This document shows positions 24,196 through 33,384 of a stretch of 64,000 bases of DNA, one piece after another. The notes beneath the pieces are model-generated. The model saw only the letters and a list, made by a program, of their open reading frames with translations, did not search any database and was not told the DNA's origin. The position numbers and the translations under genes are program-made. The stretch's first letter is position 1. Each line of letters starts with the position of its first letter. This DNA is from Nocardia aurantia (GTDB taxonomy: Bacteria; Actinomycetota; Actinomycetes; Mycobacteriales; Mycobacteriaceae). The stretch lies in the NCBI RefSeq assembly GCF_009604425.1, contig NZ_WEGI01000006.1, positions 248,001 through 312,000 on the forward strand, in the 5' to 3' direction.

Positions 24196-25308
24196 TCACA
24201 CCGCGAGTTTGTCGGCCAGCCGGTCCTTCTGGTAGTCGGGCCCGCCGAGCAGCACATTGCTCGCGATCGCGTGCCGGTAGTACAGGTGCGCGTCGTGTTC
24301 CCAGGTGAACCCGATACCGCCGTGCAGCAGCATGGTGTTCTTGGCGGCGTTCACGTACGCCGGGGAGGCGACCACCCGGGCGGCCGCGGCCGCCGCCGGG
24401 AAGGCTTCGGGGTCGAGCTCGGCCGCCTCGGCCGCGCGGCGCACCGCGGCATCGGCCAGCGCCCAGTCGGTGTAGATGTCGGCGAGTGGGTGTTTGACGC
24501 CCTGATAGGCGCCGATCGGATGACCGAAGCTGTAGCGGATCTTCGCGTACTCGGCGGTCAGATCCAGCGCCGCGCGCAGGGCGCCCACCTGCTCGGCGGC
24601 GACCGCGAGATTCGCCAGGTCGGCCACCCGGTCCAGGGCGGCGCCCGCGTCGCCGGCCAGCGTGATCGCGGGCGTGCCGTCGAAATGGACCGTCGCGAGG
24701 CTCTTCGTCGCGTCGAGGCACTGTTCGGGATGCACCAGCAGGCCAGCGGCCCCGCGCTCGACCAGATGAACGGCCACGCCGTCGGGTCCGGTCGCGGTCA
24801 CCAGCAGCACGTCGGCGTCGGCGGCGTGCAGCACCGCCGACTTGATCCCGGTGAGGGTGACCGCGCCCGCCGACACCGTCGCCGTGGTCGCGGGCCACGC
24901 CGGAATCCATTCGCGCACATCGGGTTCCGATACCGCCAGGGTGGCGACGACCGCACCGGAGGACAGCTGCGGCAGCCACTGCTTGCAGGCCGCGGCGTCG
25001 TCGAGCGCCAGCAGGGCGCCGGCCGCGAGAACGGCCGAGGCCAGCAGCGGCGAGGGCACCAGACCGGCGCCGAGCTCACGCAGCGCCACGGCCAGATCCG
25101 CCGCGGTGCCGCCCTGCCCGCCGAATTCGTCGGGGACGATCAGGCCCGCCAGGCCGAGGTCGGCGGCCAGGCCGCGCCACACGGCCGGATCGTAGGCGGC
25201 CGGCCCGAAGGCCGTGTCGCGCACCGCCGAGCGCGGGGTCCGCTCGGCGACGAACCGCCGGACGGCATCGGCGAGCGCCTGCTGTTCGGGTGTGTCGATG
25301 AGGGTCAA
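24196..25308 (-). CDS. Acyl-CoA dehydrogenase, FadE28-like subunit
   Basis: 370 residues starting at TTG 25308, with GAAGGA 5 bases upstream. It has N-terminal FVAERTPRSAVRD, a FAD region around TLAVSEPDVREW, and a C-terminal EYAKIRYSFGHPIGAYQGVK plus LLHGGIGFTWEHDAHLYYRH. The HGG-GFTWEHD ending is typical of the half-size subunits that pair with a second FadE in steroid side-chain oxidation (ChsE-type alpha2beta2 enzymes). Its partner is the gene 34 bases upstream. The substrate is inferred as a CoA-activated branched or steroid-like chain. Confidence 0.85.
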   Translation of the reverse strand: MTLIDTPEQQALADAVRRFVAERTPRSAVRDTAFGPAAYDPAVWRGLAADLGLAGLIVPDEFGGQGGTAADLAVALRELGAGLVPSPLLASAVLAAGALLALDDAAACKQWLPQLSSGAVVATLAVSEPDVREWIPAWPATTATVSAGAVTLTGIKSAVLHAADADVLLVTATGPDGVAVHLVERGAAGLLVHPEQCLDATKSLATVHFDGTPAITLAGDAGAALDRVADLANLAVAAEQVGALRAALDLTAEYAKIRYSFGHPIGAYQGVKHPLADIYTDWALADAAVRRAAEAAELDPEAFPAAAAAARVVASPAYVNAAKNTMLLHGGIGFTWEHDAHLYYRHAIASNVLLGGPDYQKDRLADKLAV

Positions 25309-25342
25309 GGCCGGTCCTTCGGGTCGACGGGTCCGCTGGCGC

Positions 25343-26539
25343 TCAGCGGGAGAAACGCAGCTGGTTGAAGGGCAGGTCGCGGTCCACGCCCGGATCCTTG
25401 GCCAGCCCGAGCACGCGCTCGCCGATGATGTTGCGCTGGATCTCGTTGGTGCCGCCGGCGGTCGCCATGCCCGGTGCGGTGAGGATCGCCAGCGCCACCG
25501 GCGCGACGTCCTCGGATCCGAGCACCAGATCGTCGCCCAGGATCTCCTGGGCCAGATCCGACGCCCACAGCTGCTGCGCGGCGCCGGCCAGCTTCGCCGC
25601 GGAACCACGCGCGCCGATGTTGCGGCCCGCGGTGGTCTCCTCGTGCAGCACCCGGCCGTAGGCGGCCAGCGCCGACTCGTTCGCGTGGATCTCGGCCAGG
25701 CGGCGGCGCACCGCCGGATCCCGGTCCAGGCCACGCGCGCGGGCCAGTTCCCGCAACGCGTCGAAACCGAGCGGATTCGACCGGGACCGGGGACCGGTGC
25801 CCAGCGAGACCCGTTCGTTGCGCAGCATCACCACCGCGGCCTGCCAGCCGCGATCGACCGCGCCGATCACCGCGTCGGCGGGCACGTCGACATTCTCGAA
25901 ATGCACCTCGTTGAACGGCGAGTGGCCCGTGGCGACCCGCAGCGGCCGGACCGTCACGCCCGGGTGATGCATGTCCACGATGAACATCGTGATGCCCTGA
26001 TGTTTGGGCACGGTCGGATCGGTGCGGGCCAGCAGCGCGCCGAAATCGCTGAACTGCGCGCCGGAGGTCCAGACCTTGCTGCCGTTGATCCGCCAGCCGG
26101 TCTCGGTGCGGACCGCGGAGGTGCGCAGGCTCGCCACATCCGAACCGCCGTCGGGCTCGGAGAACAACTGGCACCAGATCTCCTCGCCGCGCAACATCGG
26201 CGGCAGGTGACGGCGCTTCTGCTCCTCGGTGCCGAGTTCCAGCAGGGTGGGTCCGGGCATGCCGAGGCCGATCACGAACGGCATCACCGGCAGCACGAAA
26301 TCGCGGGCCACCTCGCTGAAGGCGAGATACTCGGCGACCCCGAGACCCTGGCCGCCGTATTCGACCGGCCACATGATCCCGGCGAAACCCGCCTCCCACA
26401 GCCGCTTCTGGAAATCCTTCGACGCCGCGAGCGGAACACCGCCGCCCTCCGGGTCGGATCCGGCCTCCGCATCGAAGGCTTTCGCGTTGGCACGCAGCCA
26501 TTCCCGGGCTCGCGTGCGGAACTCTTCGACAGTGGTCAT
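25343..26539 (-). CDS. Acyl-CoA dehydrogenase, FadE29-like subunit
   Basis: 398 residues from ATG 26539 (GTG 26542 adjoins it). It has AGIMWPVEYGGQGLGVAEYL, then WCQLFSEPDGGSDVASLRT and INGSKVWTSGAQFSDFGALL, ending in GGTNEIQRNIIGERVLGLAK. The C-terminal GGTNEI replaces the EGT of simple dehydrogenases, as in subunits of heterotetrameric FadE enzymes. With the downstream FadE28-like gene it probably forms one alpha2beta2 enzyme. It is the first gene of the operon. A TTTAC-8-GTAAA dyad 33 bases before its start may be the operator. Confidence 0.87.
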   Translation of the reverse strand: MTTVEEFRTRAREWLRANAKAFDAEAGSDPEGGGVPLAASKDFQKRLWEAGFAGIMWPVEYGGQGLGVAEYLAFSEVARDFVLPVMPFVIGLGMPGPTLLELGTEEQKRRHLPPMLRGEEIWCQLFSEPDGGSDVASLRTSAVRTETGWRINGSKVWTSGAQFSDFGALLARTDPTVPKHQGITMFIVDMHHPGVTVRPLRVATGHSPFNEVHFENVDVPADAVIGAVDRGWQAAVVMLRNERVSLGTGPRSRSNPLGFDALRELARARGLDRDPAVRRRLAEIHANESALAAYGRVLHEETTAGRNIGARGSAAKLAGAAQQLWASDLAQEILGDDLVLGSEDVAPVALAILTAPGMATAGGTNEIQRNIIGERVLGLAKDPGVDRDLPFNQLRFSR

Positions 26540-26854
26540 CACGATCCCCGTTACAAGACGGCGCAGTTTCGTTTACTGTCACCTGTAAAGCACAATCAGT
26601 CAAGACCACGAGGCCCCGCGGAACGAGCCGCTGCGCCGGCGATAGGCGCTGCGCCGCAATCGCTTTCGGGCCGAGTATCGGCGACCGGGCCGGGCCGATC
26701 CGGGCGGACCGCCGACCCACCCGCATCGCACCGATTCCGCGCTGGTAAGTTTCGGCGGGTGCCCGCAGCGTAGGTTCGATGCCGATGGCGGCCGAAATGT
26801 CATCGTCACTGCCGCGGGCCGGAAAATCGGAGGCCTCTAGATGCGGGGGTGAGC
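26540..26854. other. Divergent promoter region between FadE operon and GT87 gene
   Basis: No gene is visible. An inverted repeat TTTAC-8-GTAAA at 26572-26589 stands out against the GC-rich background and is placed to control the FadE operon. A purine-rich GGGGGTG at 26843-26849 is the ribosome-binding site of the glycosyltransferase gene. Confidence 0.4.
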
Positions 26855-28159
26855 ATGTCGTTGTCGACGTCCGAACCGGTGGTGGACGCGGAACCTAGTG
26901 CGCCGGCGCGCACGATTCCCCTGACCGTGATCTGGGTATTGGCGGCGCTGGCATTACCGGCCGGTGGTTATTACCTGGACCAGGTACTCACATCGCCGCA
27001 GACGATGATGCACCTGGTCGATCTGGGCACGTATCAGATCGCCGGGCAGCGCGTCGTGGACGGGATCTCGGTGTACGACAGTCCGCTGCGGGGGCACACC
27101 CGCGGTGTCTTCGAATTCGTCTACACGCCGTTCGCCGCGCTGTTGTTCGTGCCGCTGGTGGCGATGCACGGGCTGGTCTTCACCTGGATCGGCGGGCTGC
27201 TCAACTTCGCGATGCTCGTCGGCTCGGCGTGGGCGGCGCTGTCGCTGCTCGGTTACCGGCGTGACCTGCGGCTGCTCGCCACCGGACCGCTGATCGCGGC
27301 GCTGCTGCTGTGGATCGAGCCGATCCGCTCCACGATGGCGTTCGGCCAGGTCAACATTCTGTTGCTGCTGCTGGTGCTCGTCGACCTGGCATTGCCGGAC
27401 TCGTCGCGCTGGAAGGGCGCGCTGACCGGCGTCGCGGCCGCCGTCAAGCTCACCCCGGTGTTCTTCGTGCTCTATCTGCTCGCCACGCGACGCTATCGGG
27501 CGGCCGCCACCGCGGTCGGCGCGATCGTGGTCACCGTGGTGGTCGGCGCGATCGCGATGTGGCACGACTCGCTGACCTTCTGGGGCGGCGCGTTCGCCGA
27601 TCCGGAGCGGGTCGGGGTGCCGCAGAATTCGCAGAACGAGTCGCTGCGCGGCATGATCGCCCGCGCGGTCGGCGCCGGCACCGCGCTGCAGGCGCTGTGG
27701 CTGCTCGGTGCCGCGGCGGTCACGGTGGCCTGCCTGATGCTGGCGCGGCGGCTGTGGGCGACCGGACGGGAGTTGCCCGCGGTCGTGCTGTGCGGGCTGA
27801 CCAGCACGGTGGTGTCCCCGTTCAGCTGGACGCATCACTGGGTGTGGCTGGCGCCGTTGCTGATCTGCCTCGCCGATCTGGCGATCCGCCGGCCGGGCGT
27901 GGTGACGGCCGGGAGCCTCGCGGTGGTCGCGGTGGTGGTGTCCGACGGTGTCATGAAACTGGTCGGGTTACACATCGACAACGTGTTCGGGCTGCCGAAC
28001 CGGCCGCCGTTCGCCGTCCTCGACCACAATGCCTATGTGTGGCTGACGCTCGCGGTGTTCGTCGGGGTCGCCGTCGGGCTGTACCGGGAGCCGCAGCCGG
28101 CGGACACCGCGCTGCCCGAACTCGCGGCCGCGCGGTCCGCGGGCGACTCCGGGAGCTGA
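26855..28159 (+). CDS. GT87 (DUF2029) polyprenyl-phosphate-mannose-dependent mannosyltransferase
   Basis: 434 residues with about ten membrane helices, starting at 25-45. The GT-C acidic loop is in LVDLGTYQIAGQRVVDGISV, followed by FEFVYTPFAALLFVPL. Conserved later are AFGQVNILLLLLVLVDLA, AAVKLTPVFFVLYLLATRRY and SPFSWTHHWVWLAPLLI. This is the family of mycobacterial PimE and related lipomannan/arabinogalactan enzymes, which work on the outer membrane face using decaprenyl-phosphate sugars. The exact acceptor is unknown. ATG 26855 is preferred to GTG 26849 because of the ribosome-binding site spacing. Confidence 0.87.
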   Translation: MSLSTSEPVVDAEPSAPARTIPLTVIWVLAALALPAGGYYLDQVLTSPQTMMHLVDLGTYQIAGQRVVDGISVYDSPLRGHTRGVFEFVYTPFAALLFVPLVAMHGLVFTWIGGLLNFAMLVGSAWAALSLLGYRRDLRLLATGPLIAALLLWIEPIRSTMAFGQVNILLLLLVLVDLALPDSSRWKGALTGVAAAVKLTPVFFVLYLLATRRYRAAATAVGAIVVTVVVGAIAMWHDSLTFWGGAFADPERVGVPQNSQNESLRGMIARAVGAGTALQALWLLGAAAVTVACLMLARRLWATGRELPAVVLCGLTSTVVSPFSWTHHWVWLAPLLICLADLAIRRPGVVTAGSLAVVAVVVSDGVMKLVGLHIDNVFGLPNRPPFAVLDHNAYVWLTLAVFVGVAVGLYREPQPADTALPELAAARSAGDSGS

Positions 28160-28285
28160 TTCCCCGCACCACGGACGCGGTTGCGCCACCGTGGCACGGA
28201 CGCGCCGCCCGCGGTGCCGGACGGGGTTCGCCCGCCGGATTCGCTCCCGGGATGCCGAATCCTCGTGCGGCGGTACTGTGTCGGC

Positions 28286-29323
28286 ATGACCGAAGCACGC
28301 CGGGTCAGGATCGGCATTCTCGGAGCGGCGCGCATCGCACCGGCAGCCCTCGTCACACCCGCCCGCGCACACGCGGAGGCCGAAGTCACCGCGGTCGCGG
28401 CCCGTGATCCGTTGCGCGCCCGGCAGTTCGCCGAGAAGTATCGAATCCCGGTGGTGCACGACGATTACGCGGCCATGCTCGCCGATCCCGCCGTCGACGC
28501 GGTCTACATCCCGCTGCCCAACGGACTGCACGGCCGGTGGACCCGCGCGGCGCTGGCGGCCGGCAAACATGTGCTGTGCGAGAAGCCGTTCACGGCCGAC
28601 GCGGCCGAGGCGCGCGAGATCGCCCGTCTCGCACAGGCTTCCGACCGCGTGGTGATGGAGGCGTTCCATTACCGCTATCACCCCCTGACACGGCGCGTCG
28701 AGGAGATCGTCGCCTCCGGCGAACTGGGCACACTCAGCCACGTGGAAACGGCGATGTGCTTCCCACTGCCGAGATTCCGCGACATCCGCTACGACTACGA
28801 CCTCGCCGGCGGCGCCACCATGGACGCCGGTTGCTACGCCGTGCACATGGCCCGGGTCTACGGCGGCGAACAACCCGAGGTCGTCTCGGCCCGCGCTCTC
28901 CTGCACGGCCCCCTGATCGACCGGGCGATGACCGCCGAACTACGTTTCCCCGGCGGCCACACCGGACTGATCCGCTGCTCGATGTGGTCCCAGGACCTGC
29001 TGCGGATCAGCGCCCGGATCATCGGCGACCGCGGCGAGCTCCGCATCCTGAATCCCGCCATGCCGCAGACGTTCCACCGCTTCTCGGTCCGCACCGAAGG
29101 CGGCCGCCGCACCGAACGCTTCCCGCGCCGCTCGACCTACGCCTACCAACTCGACGCCTTCGTCTCCGCGATACTCGACGGCACCCCGATCGACACCCCA
29201 CCGGAGGATTCGGTCGCCACCATGACCGTCATCGACGCGATCTACCGCGCCGCGGGCCTCCCGCCCCGCCGCCCCACGGCGGTGCCCGCGGCCGAGCCCC
29301 CGGCGGATCCGGAACTGCCGTAA
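28286..29323 (+). CDS. Gfo/Idh/MocA-family oxidoreductase
   Basis: 345 residues. The N-terminal Rossmann domain begins RIGILGAARIAPAALVTPAR. The family EKP motif is LAAGKHVLCEKPFTADAAEA near 100, and the second-domain segment MDAGCYAVHMARVYGGEQPE is near 180. These enzymes oxidise or reduce sugars and trans-dihydrodiols with NAD(P). The C-terminal tail is Pro/Ala-rich. It follows the GT87 gene by 126 bases and is probably independent. Confidence 0.87.
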   Translation: MTEARRVRIGILGAARIAPAALVTPARAHAEAEVTAVAARDPLRARQFAEKYRIPVVHDDYAAMLADPAVDAVYIPLPNGLHGRWTRAALAAGKHVLCEKPFTADAAEAREIARLAQASDRVVMEAFHYRYHPLTRRVEEIVASGELGTLSHVETAMCFPLPRFRDIRYDYDLAGGATMDAGCYAVHMARVYGGEQPEVVSARALLHGPLIDRAMTAELRFPGGHTGLIRCSMWSQDLLRISARIIGDRGELRILNPAMPQTFHRFSVRTEGGRRTERFPRRSTYAYQLDAFVSAILDGTPIDTPPEDSVATMTVIDAIYRAAGLPPRRPTAVPAAEPPADPELP

Positions 29324-29558
29324 GGACGTTCGACGGCCATCGCTTCCGCGTGCCGTCCGGCACCGGTGTTTCCGTCTCCATCGCCACAGGTCACGCTCGC
29401 GGCCGCGGCGGTAAGGGGCCGGATATCGCAGTGACGCAACGGATCCGGGCCGACGGTACTCGCCAGCGGCCACGGGACGGCCGCGTGGGATGTGGCCCGG
29501 TCCGTTCGGCGGTCTCCCGTGTGCGGGAATGGATACGCCGCGGGCATAGGGTGACGTT

Positions 29559-30794
29559 GTGTTGATCGACAGTCTCGAGGTCTCGTACGGGGAGCACTGG
29601 GGTCAGTGGCGGGGAACGACTCATCCCGCGCCGATGTCCCCCGCGCTGACCGCGCGCCTGCACGACGCGGGCGAGGCGTACTCGGTGCTGTTGACCACGC
29701 GGCGGCGGCCGGTGCTGCTGGCCGAGTACTGGGGGAAGAGCTGGGCGCATCAGCCGTGGCGGGTCTACGTGTTCGACGATCGGGCCTTCCGGACGCACAT
29801 GATCGATCTCGAGGCGTATCCCGGCGGGTGGTTGCGAGTCCTGCGGCACAGCCGGTGGGAGTACACCGACCGAGGTCGGTACGAGTCCGGAGCGTGGGAT
29901 GCCGAGGTGGTGACCACGTTCTCGGCCGAGGGCACGGTCGAGGTCGGGCGCAGGAGTCGCGGGCCGGTGGGTGCGGTTCCGGCTGACGGCGCGGAACCCG
30001 ATGTGGTGGAGGCACTTTCACGTGTTCTGAACCGCGGCGACGCAGCGGGGGTGTTCACCATCGCGGAGCCGGGGTTCGGTGACTGGCGCGGGTTCGCCGG
30101 GCTGGCGGCGGTGGCGGGGCACGAGTTCGCCGGAGCGGCGGCCGTTCACGACGAGCGGCCACAGCAATGGCGAGGGCCGTTGCGCGCCGACGGAATCGAG
30201 GGACTGTTCGTCGCGGGCGCACGGCACGACACCGTCAGCGGACCCGGCGTCGTGGAACTCGTCACCGCCGGGCCGCTGCGCATTCCGTCCGGGCAGTTGA
30301 GCGCGGCGGACGCCGGGTGGCTCGAGAACGCACCGCGAACGGTGGCGGTGCCGCCGGGAGCGTATCCGGTTGCGGTGTCGCTGTTACGTTTTCCCGAGAC
30401 CGGGGATTTTCCCCGGGTCGCGGCGGTCAAGGTGATCATCGACGACCGGCCCGTCGCGGCATGGCAGATGGCGTTACGGCCCGGAGAGGATCCGGAGTTG
30501 TTGCGCGAAAGGGGTTTCTACGGGGTGGGCGTCGACTCGGGCACCGCGGCGCTCTTCGACGCGACCTTCGGGCCGTTGAGCGAAAACGAGTTCGAGGGAT
30601 TCGTGGTCGAGCAACTCGATCAGGGGCGCGTGGTCGTCGAGTTACCGATATCTTCCGGTGGGCCGCACTTCGTCGCGATGTGGGCCGGGCTCGGAGACGG
30701 TGTGTACCCGCTGTGGGTCGGCCGGGCCGTGGACGGGCGAGTGAGCTGCGTGGTTCTCGATTTCCTGCTCGGTTCGGGTGGTGCTGGGCAGTAG
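29559..30794 (+). CDS. DUF4241-domain protein
   Basis: 411 residues from GTG 29559. The C-terminal 200 residues carry the DUF4241 signature: VAAWQMALRPGEDPE, RGFYGVGVDSGTAALFDATF and GDGVYPLWVGRAVDGRVSCV. The N-terminal 190 residues are unrecognised and Trp-rich (GEHWGQWRGTTHPAP, YWGKSWAHQPWRVYVFDDR). DUF4241 proteins recur near secreted-toxin loci, but no toxin gene is visible here. A TAGGGT 7 bases before the GTG suggests a leaderless message. The 235 bases before it contain no gene. Confidence 0.75.
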   Translation: MLIDSLEVSYGEHWGQWRGTTHPAPMSPALTARLHDAGEAYSVLLTTRRRPVLLAEYWGKSWAHQPWRVYVFDDRAFRTHMIDLEAYPGGWLRVLRHSRWEYTDRGRYESGAWDAEVVTTFSAEGTVEVGRRSRGPVGAVPADGAEPDVVEALSRVLNRGDAAGVFTIAEPGFGDWRGFAGLAAVAGHEFAGAAAVHDERPQQWRGPLRADGIEGLFVAGARHDTVSGPGVVELVTAGPLRIPSGQLSAADAGWLENAPRTVAVPPGAYPVAVSLLRFPETGDFPRVAAVKVIIDDRPVAAWQMALRPGEDPELLRERGFYGVGVDSGTAALFDATFGPLSENEFEGFVVEQLDQGRVVVELPISSGGPHFVAMWAGLGDGVYPLWVGRAVDGRVSCVVLDFLLGSGGAGQ

Positions 30795-30811
30795 CTCTGC
30801 GTAGCACCGGC

Positions 30812-31472
30812 CTATCCGCGTGTTCGATGAATTCTCAGTGCTGGGTTGCGCGCGGCACGCACCAAACTCACGAATGTCGTGGGAGTGAGCACGGTTGTGT
30901 GCCCGCCGAGTGCACCGTCGCGGTATGCCTCGATGAATCCCTTGTCCTGGGTCACGCTACACCCTCGCAAGGGGATCGTCGCCTGCCAGGACGCGGCATG
31001 CGCCGAAGACCATGCCGTCCTCGTGGTCGAGCTGCGGATTACCGTCCGGGTAGATGTTTTCCACGACTTGGCCGTTCGAGCTGTCCAACAGGTCGGCAAC
31101 CATGTCGGTCAGCAGGCTGTCAGCATCCCGACGCCGCAACCCGAGTTCCTGAATCGCCTTCTTATGAACGAGGATCTGGATGGAATCGATCCATCGGCAG
31201 CGACAGATTGCAACTGTCATTCCTTCCGGACGCGGCGCACCAACGGCGGCCAGGTCCGCGGCCCTCCGGCCGCCCAGCAGACGCTCTCTCCGATAGAACC
31301 GCGCCATCGACTCGTGCCGAATCTCGTGCTCTCCCTTGGCCTCCGGCGCCACTCCGCGCCAGCTTTCCAACCACGGTTCCTCGTCGTGCGCCGAAGCACT
31401 GAACTCGTCACTCGTCATCGACCCATATTGCCGGAGAACCAGAGCGGTTATGTTCGAGGCGATCTCGTCCAA
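30812..31472 (-). pseudogene. PIN-like domain gene interrupted by a frameshift
   Basis: Two frames together make one plausible protein. The first (start 31472 or ATG 31418) runs to a stop at 30957-30959, ending GMVFGACRVLAGDDPLARV. The second, one base out of phase, continues at about 30953 with VTQDKGFIEAYRDGALGG, then TTVLTPTTFVSLVRAARNP to the stop at 30812. The acidic EDGMVFGA and TQDKGF segments look like the last half of a PIN-type nuclease domain. The fold call is an inference. The gene abuts the SGNH esterase stop and is the last member of the lipid operon. It is a genuine frameshift or a sequence error. Confidence 0.5.
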
Positions 31473-32333
31473 TCATTCGTCGATAGCTTTCATGACCTCC
31501 TCGGCGATCGCTTCCTGTCCCTCGAGATTCGGATGAAGTGGCATGAATTGCGTGGGCAACAGCATAGGCTCGACGAGGCGGCGATCCCGAGGCTGACAGG
31601 CATCTCGACCATCCGATGCAACAGACATATCGACGTAGATAGAGTCAGTCGCTTCTGCCGCTTGCCGTATGGCATCGTTGAGTACCACTTGCAAGTTGCG
31701 TAGATAGGGAATATCTGCGGGCGCCACTAGCATCTGTGGGATACAGTCGCCGGACTCGGGGACAAGCCAGGGGTAACCCACTACGAGAACCGCGGCATGC
31801 GGTGCGGCATAGTGGATAGTGGAAAGGGCGCGTACCAGATCAGGGTAGGTTGTCGATTTTATCGAATCCACGAAGCTGGTTCCGTAGAAACTCTCACACG
31901 GGTTCTCGAACTGCGGAAGGTTCGCCAGCTCACGCGCGCAACCCGTTGCCGCAGTGCCGAAAACGGCCTGATCGTTTCCACCTATCGTCAAGGTGACCAG
32001 GTCGGTCCGGTCGTTGAGCACGATCAGTTGAGGCGGTATGCCCGATCCCTGCTCTCGGTAAAGATCAGCGGTCTCCGCTCCCGCGCAACTCACATCGGTC
32101 AGAACGTAGTTTCGCCTGTTCGCGATGATATGAGCGAAATTACGCTGTGATCGCGTGCAGATCAGCGGAGAGTCCGGCACGAGCGGCAGAACTCCAGCTG
32201 CCGCACTGAAGCTGTCGCCGAGGCTGGCATATTCGACCGAAGGCGCGTCGTGCGCCGGAGCATCGCGGATCGACAGAGCCGTAATCGCCACGATGCCGGC
32301 GAAGACGTTCGCGAACTTGAAGGACTTTTTCAT
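31473..32333 (-). CDS. Secreted SGNH/GDSL esterase
   Basis: 286 residues with a signal peptide (KKSFKFANVFAGIVAITALS, cleavage near 28). SGNH blocks: ASLGDSFSAAAG (nucleophile Ser), VSCAGAETADL (Gly block), LTIGGNDQAVFG (Asn) and MPLHPNLEGQEAIAEEV (His). The Asp usually three residues before the His is absent, as in the S. scabies esterase type. Six Cys residues suggest disulfides. A/T-rich codons (AAA, ATA, TTT) set it apart from genes before 30 kb. It is third in the operon with the acyltransferase and patatin genes. Confidence 0.85.
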   Translation of the reverse strand: MKKSFKFANVFAGIVAITALSIRDAPAHDAPSVEYASLGDSFSAAAGVLPLVPDSPLICTRSQRNFAHIIANRRNYVLTDVSCAGAETADLYREQGSGIPPQLIVLNDRTDLVTLTIGGNDQAVFGTAATGCARELANLPQFENPCESFYGTSFVDSIKSTTYPDLVRALSTIHYAAPHAAVLVVGYPWLVPESGDCIPQMLVAPADIPYLRNLQVVLNDAIRQAAEATDSIYVDMSVASDGRDACQPRDRRLVEPMLLPTQFMPLHPNLEGQEAIAEEVMKAIDE

Positions 32334-32361
32334 TTCGGTACTCCGATCTCCAAAGGACAGG

Positions 32362-33381
32362 TCATCGCGTTATTTCCGACCGCCAGTGCTGCAAAAGGCC
32401 GTCCGCTTGCGCCGGATTCGGCCGATCGGGCCTGGCAATATGCGCGGGTCGCCGGTCGAACGTCGGCAAGCCCAAGAGTCTCGACAACTCGTCGATGTTT
32501 CGTGCCGCCATCCACCGGGTCGCCAGCCGACGACCGAGATCGAACAGCGTCCCCGGTTGCCGTACCGGCGACTTCAGCGAAGACCCGTAAGGGAGATTGG
32601 CGAATATGGTTCGTTCTCGAACTGCCGGGTCACGAAAGGGCCGGGGCCGGAACGGGATCGGGGGTAGCCCAGGGTGAACGGCAGGCAACGCCAAGCCGCC
32701 CAGGCTCCGATAGGGCCTCGGTCCGTACAAATCGAGAACCAATGCATGATGCGGGAGAAATACCTCGTATGGCACTCGGTGGTGAATCGCCCCATCGAAC
32801 AGATCGTCCAAACCGGGAGCCGGCGGGAGCACGCCTGGAATCCGCGTGGCCGCGACCAGCGCATCCGCGACGAGCATATCGTCCAGACCGAGCCGCCACA
32901 GATCCTGGGGCAGGAACAGAGTGCCCCACCGCGCTGAAAAAACAGTGATGATGAGGGAAGACCTCCCCGTGTGCACAGACCGCTCCCCGGGTGCGTCGGA
33001 CAATGCGAAATCGGCGAATGACCGGTCTGCTACGACAGCCCTGGCCACGGTACGGATATCGGCGGCCGGGTAGAGAGTCCGTCGTGCGATCAACGAACGC
33101 ACGTTGGAACGGCCCAGTACCTGTTCGCCGGGGAATCGGACCGCAAGTTCGCGCATGTGCGCGGCCGGCATACCGATTGCCGCAGCGGCCGCTGCGATCG
33201 CACCGCCGCTGACACCCAGTACGATCGGCCGCAGCACCGACACGGCCTGTCCCGCTGCGGCTTCGACGGCGGGCTGGAGGGTGGACATCGCATCGATCGC
33301 ACCGCTGAGCATGCCCGCCATCATCGGTAGCTGACGACCGGCTGATCCTGCGAGAACGCGAAAAGTCGTTTGCTGCACCAC
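32362..33381 (-). CDS. Patatin-like phospholipase
   Basis: 339 residues. The nucleophile elbow is IVLGVSGGAIAAAAAAIGMP (Gly-x-Ser-x-Gly) near 57, and the catalytic Asp dyad is LFDGAIHHRVPYEVF near 195. The usual Gly-rich oxyanion loop before the elbow is not obvious; LAGSAG near residue 11 may serve. Patatins release fatty acids from phospho- or glycolipids. The gene begins 3 bases after the PlsC stop, so acyl removal and acyl addition are encoded back to back. Confidence 0.82.
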   Translation of the reverse strand: MVQQTTFRVLAGSAGRQLPMMAGMLSGAIDAMSTLQPAVEAAAGQAVSVLRPIVLGVSGGAIAAAAAAIGMPAAHMRELAVRFPGEQVLGRSNVRSLIARRTLYPAADIRTVARAVVADRSFADFALSDAPGERSVHTGRSSLIITVFSARWGTLFLPQDLWRLGLDDMLVADALVAATRIPGVLPPAPGLDDLFDGAIHHRVPYEVFLPHHALVLDLYGPRPYRSLGGLALPAVHPGLPPIPFRPRPFRDPAVRERTIFANLPYGSSLKSPVRQPGTLFDLGRRLATRWMAARNIDELSRLLGLPTFDRRPAHIARPDRPNPAQADGLLQHWRSEITR

Positions 33382-33384
33382 TGG

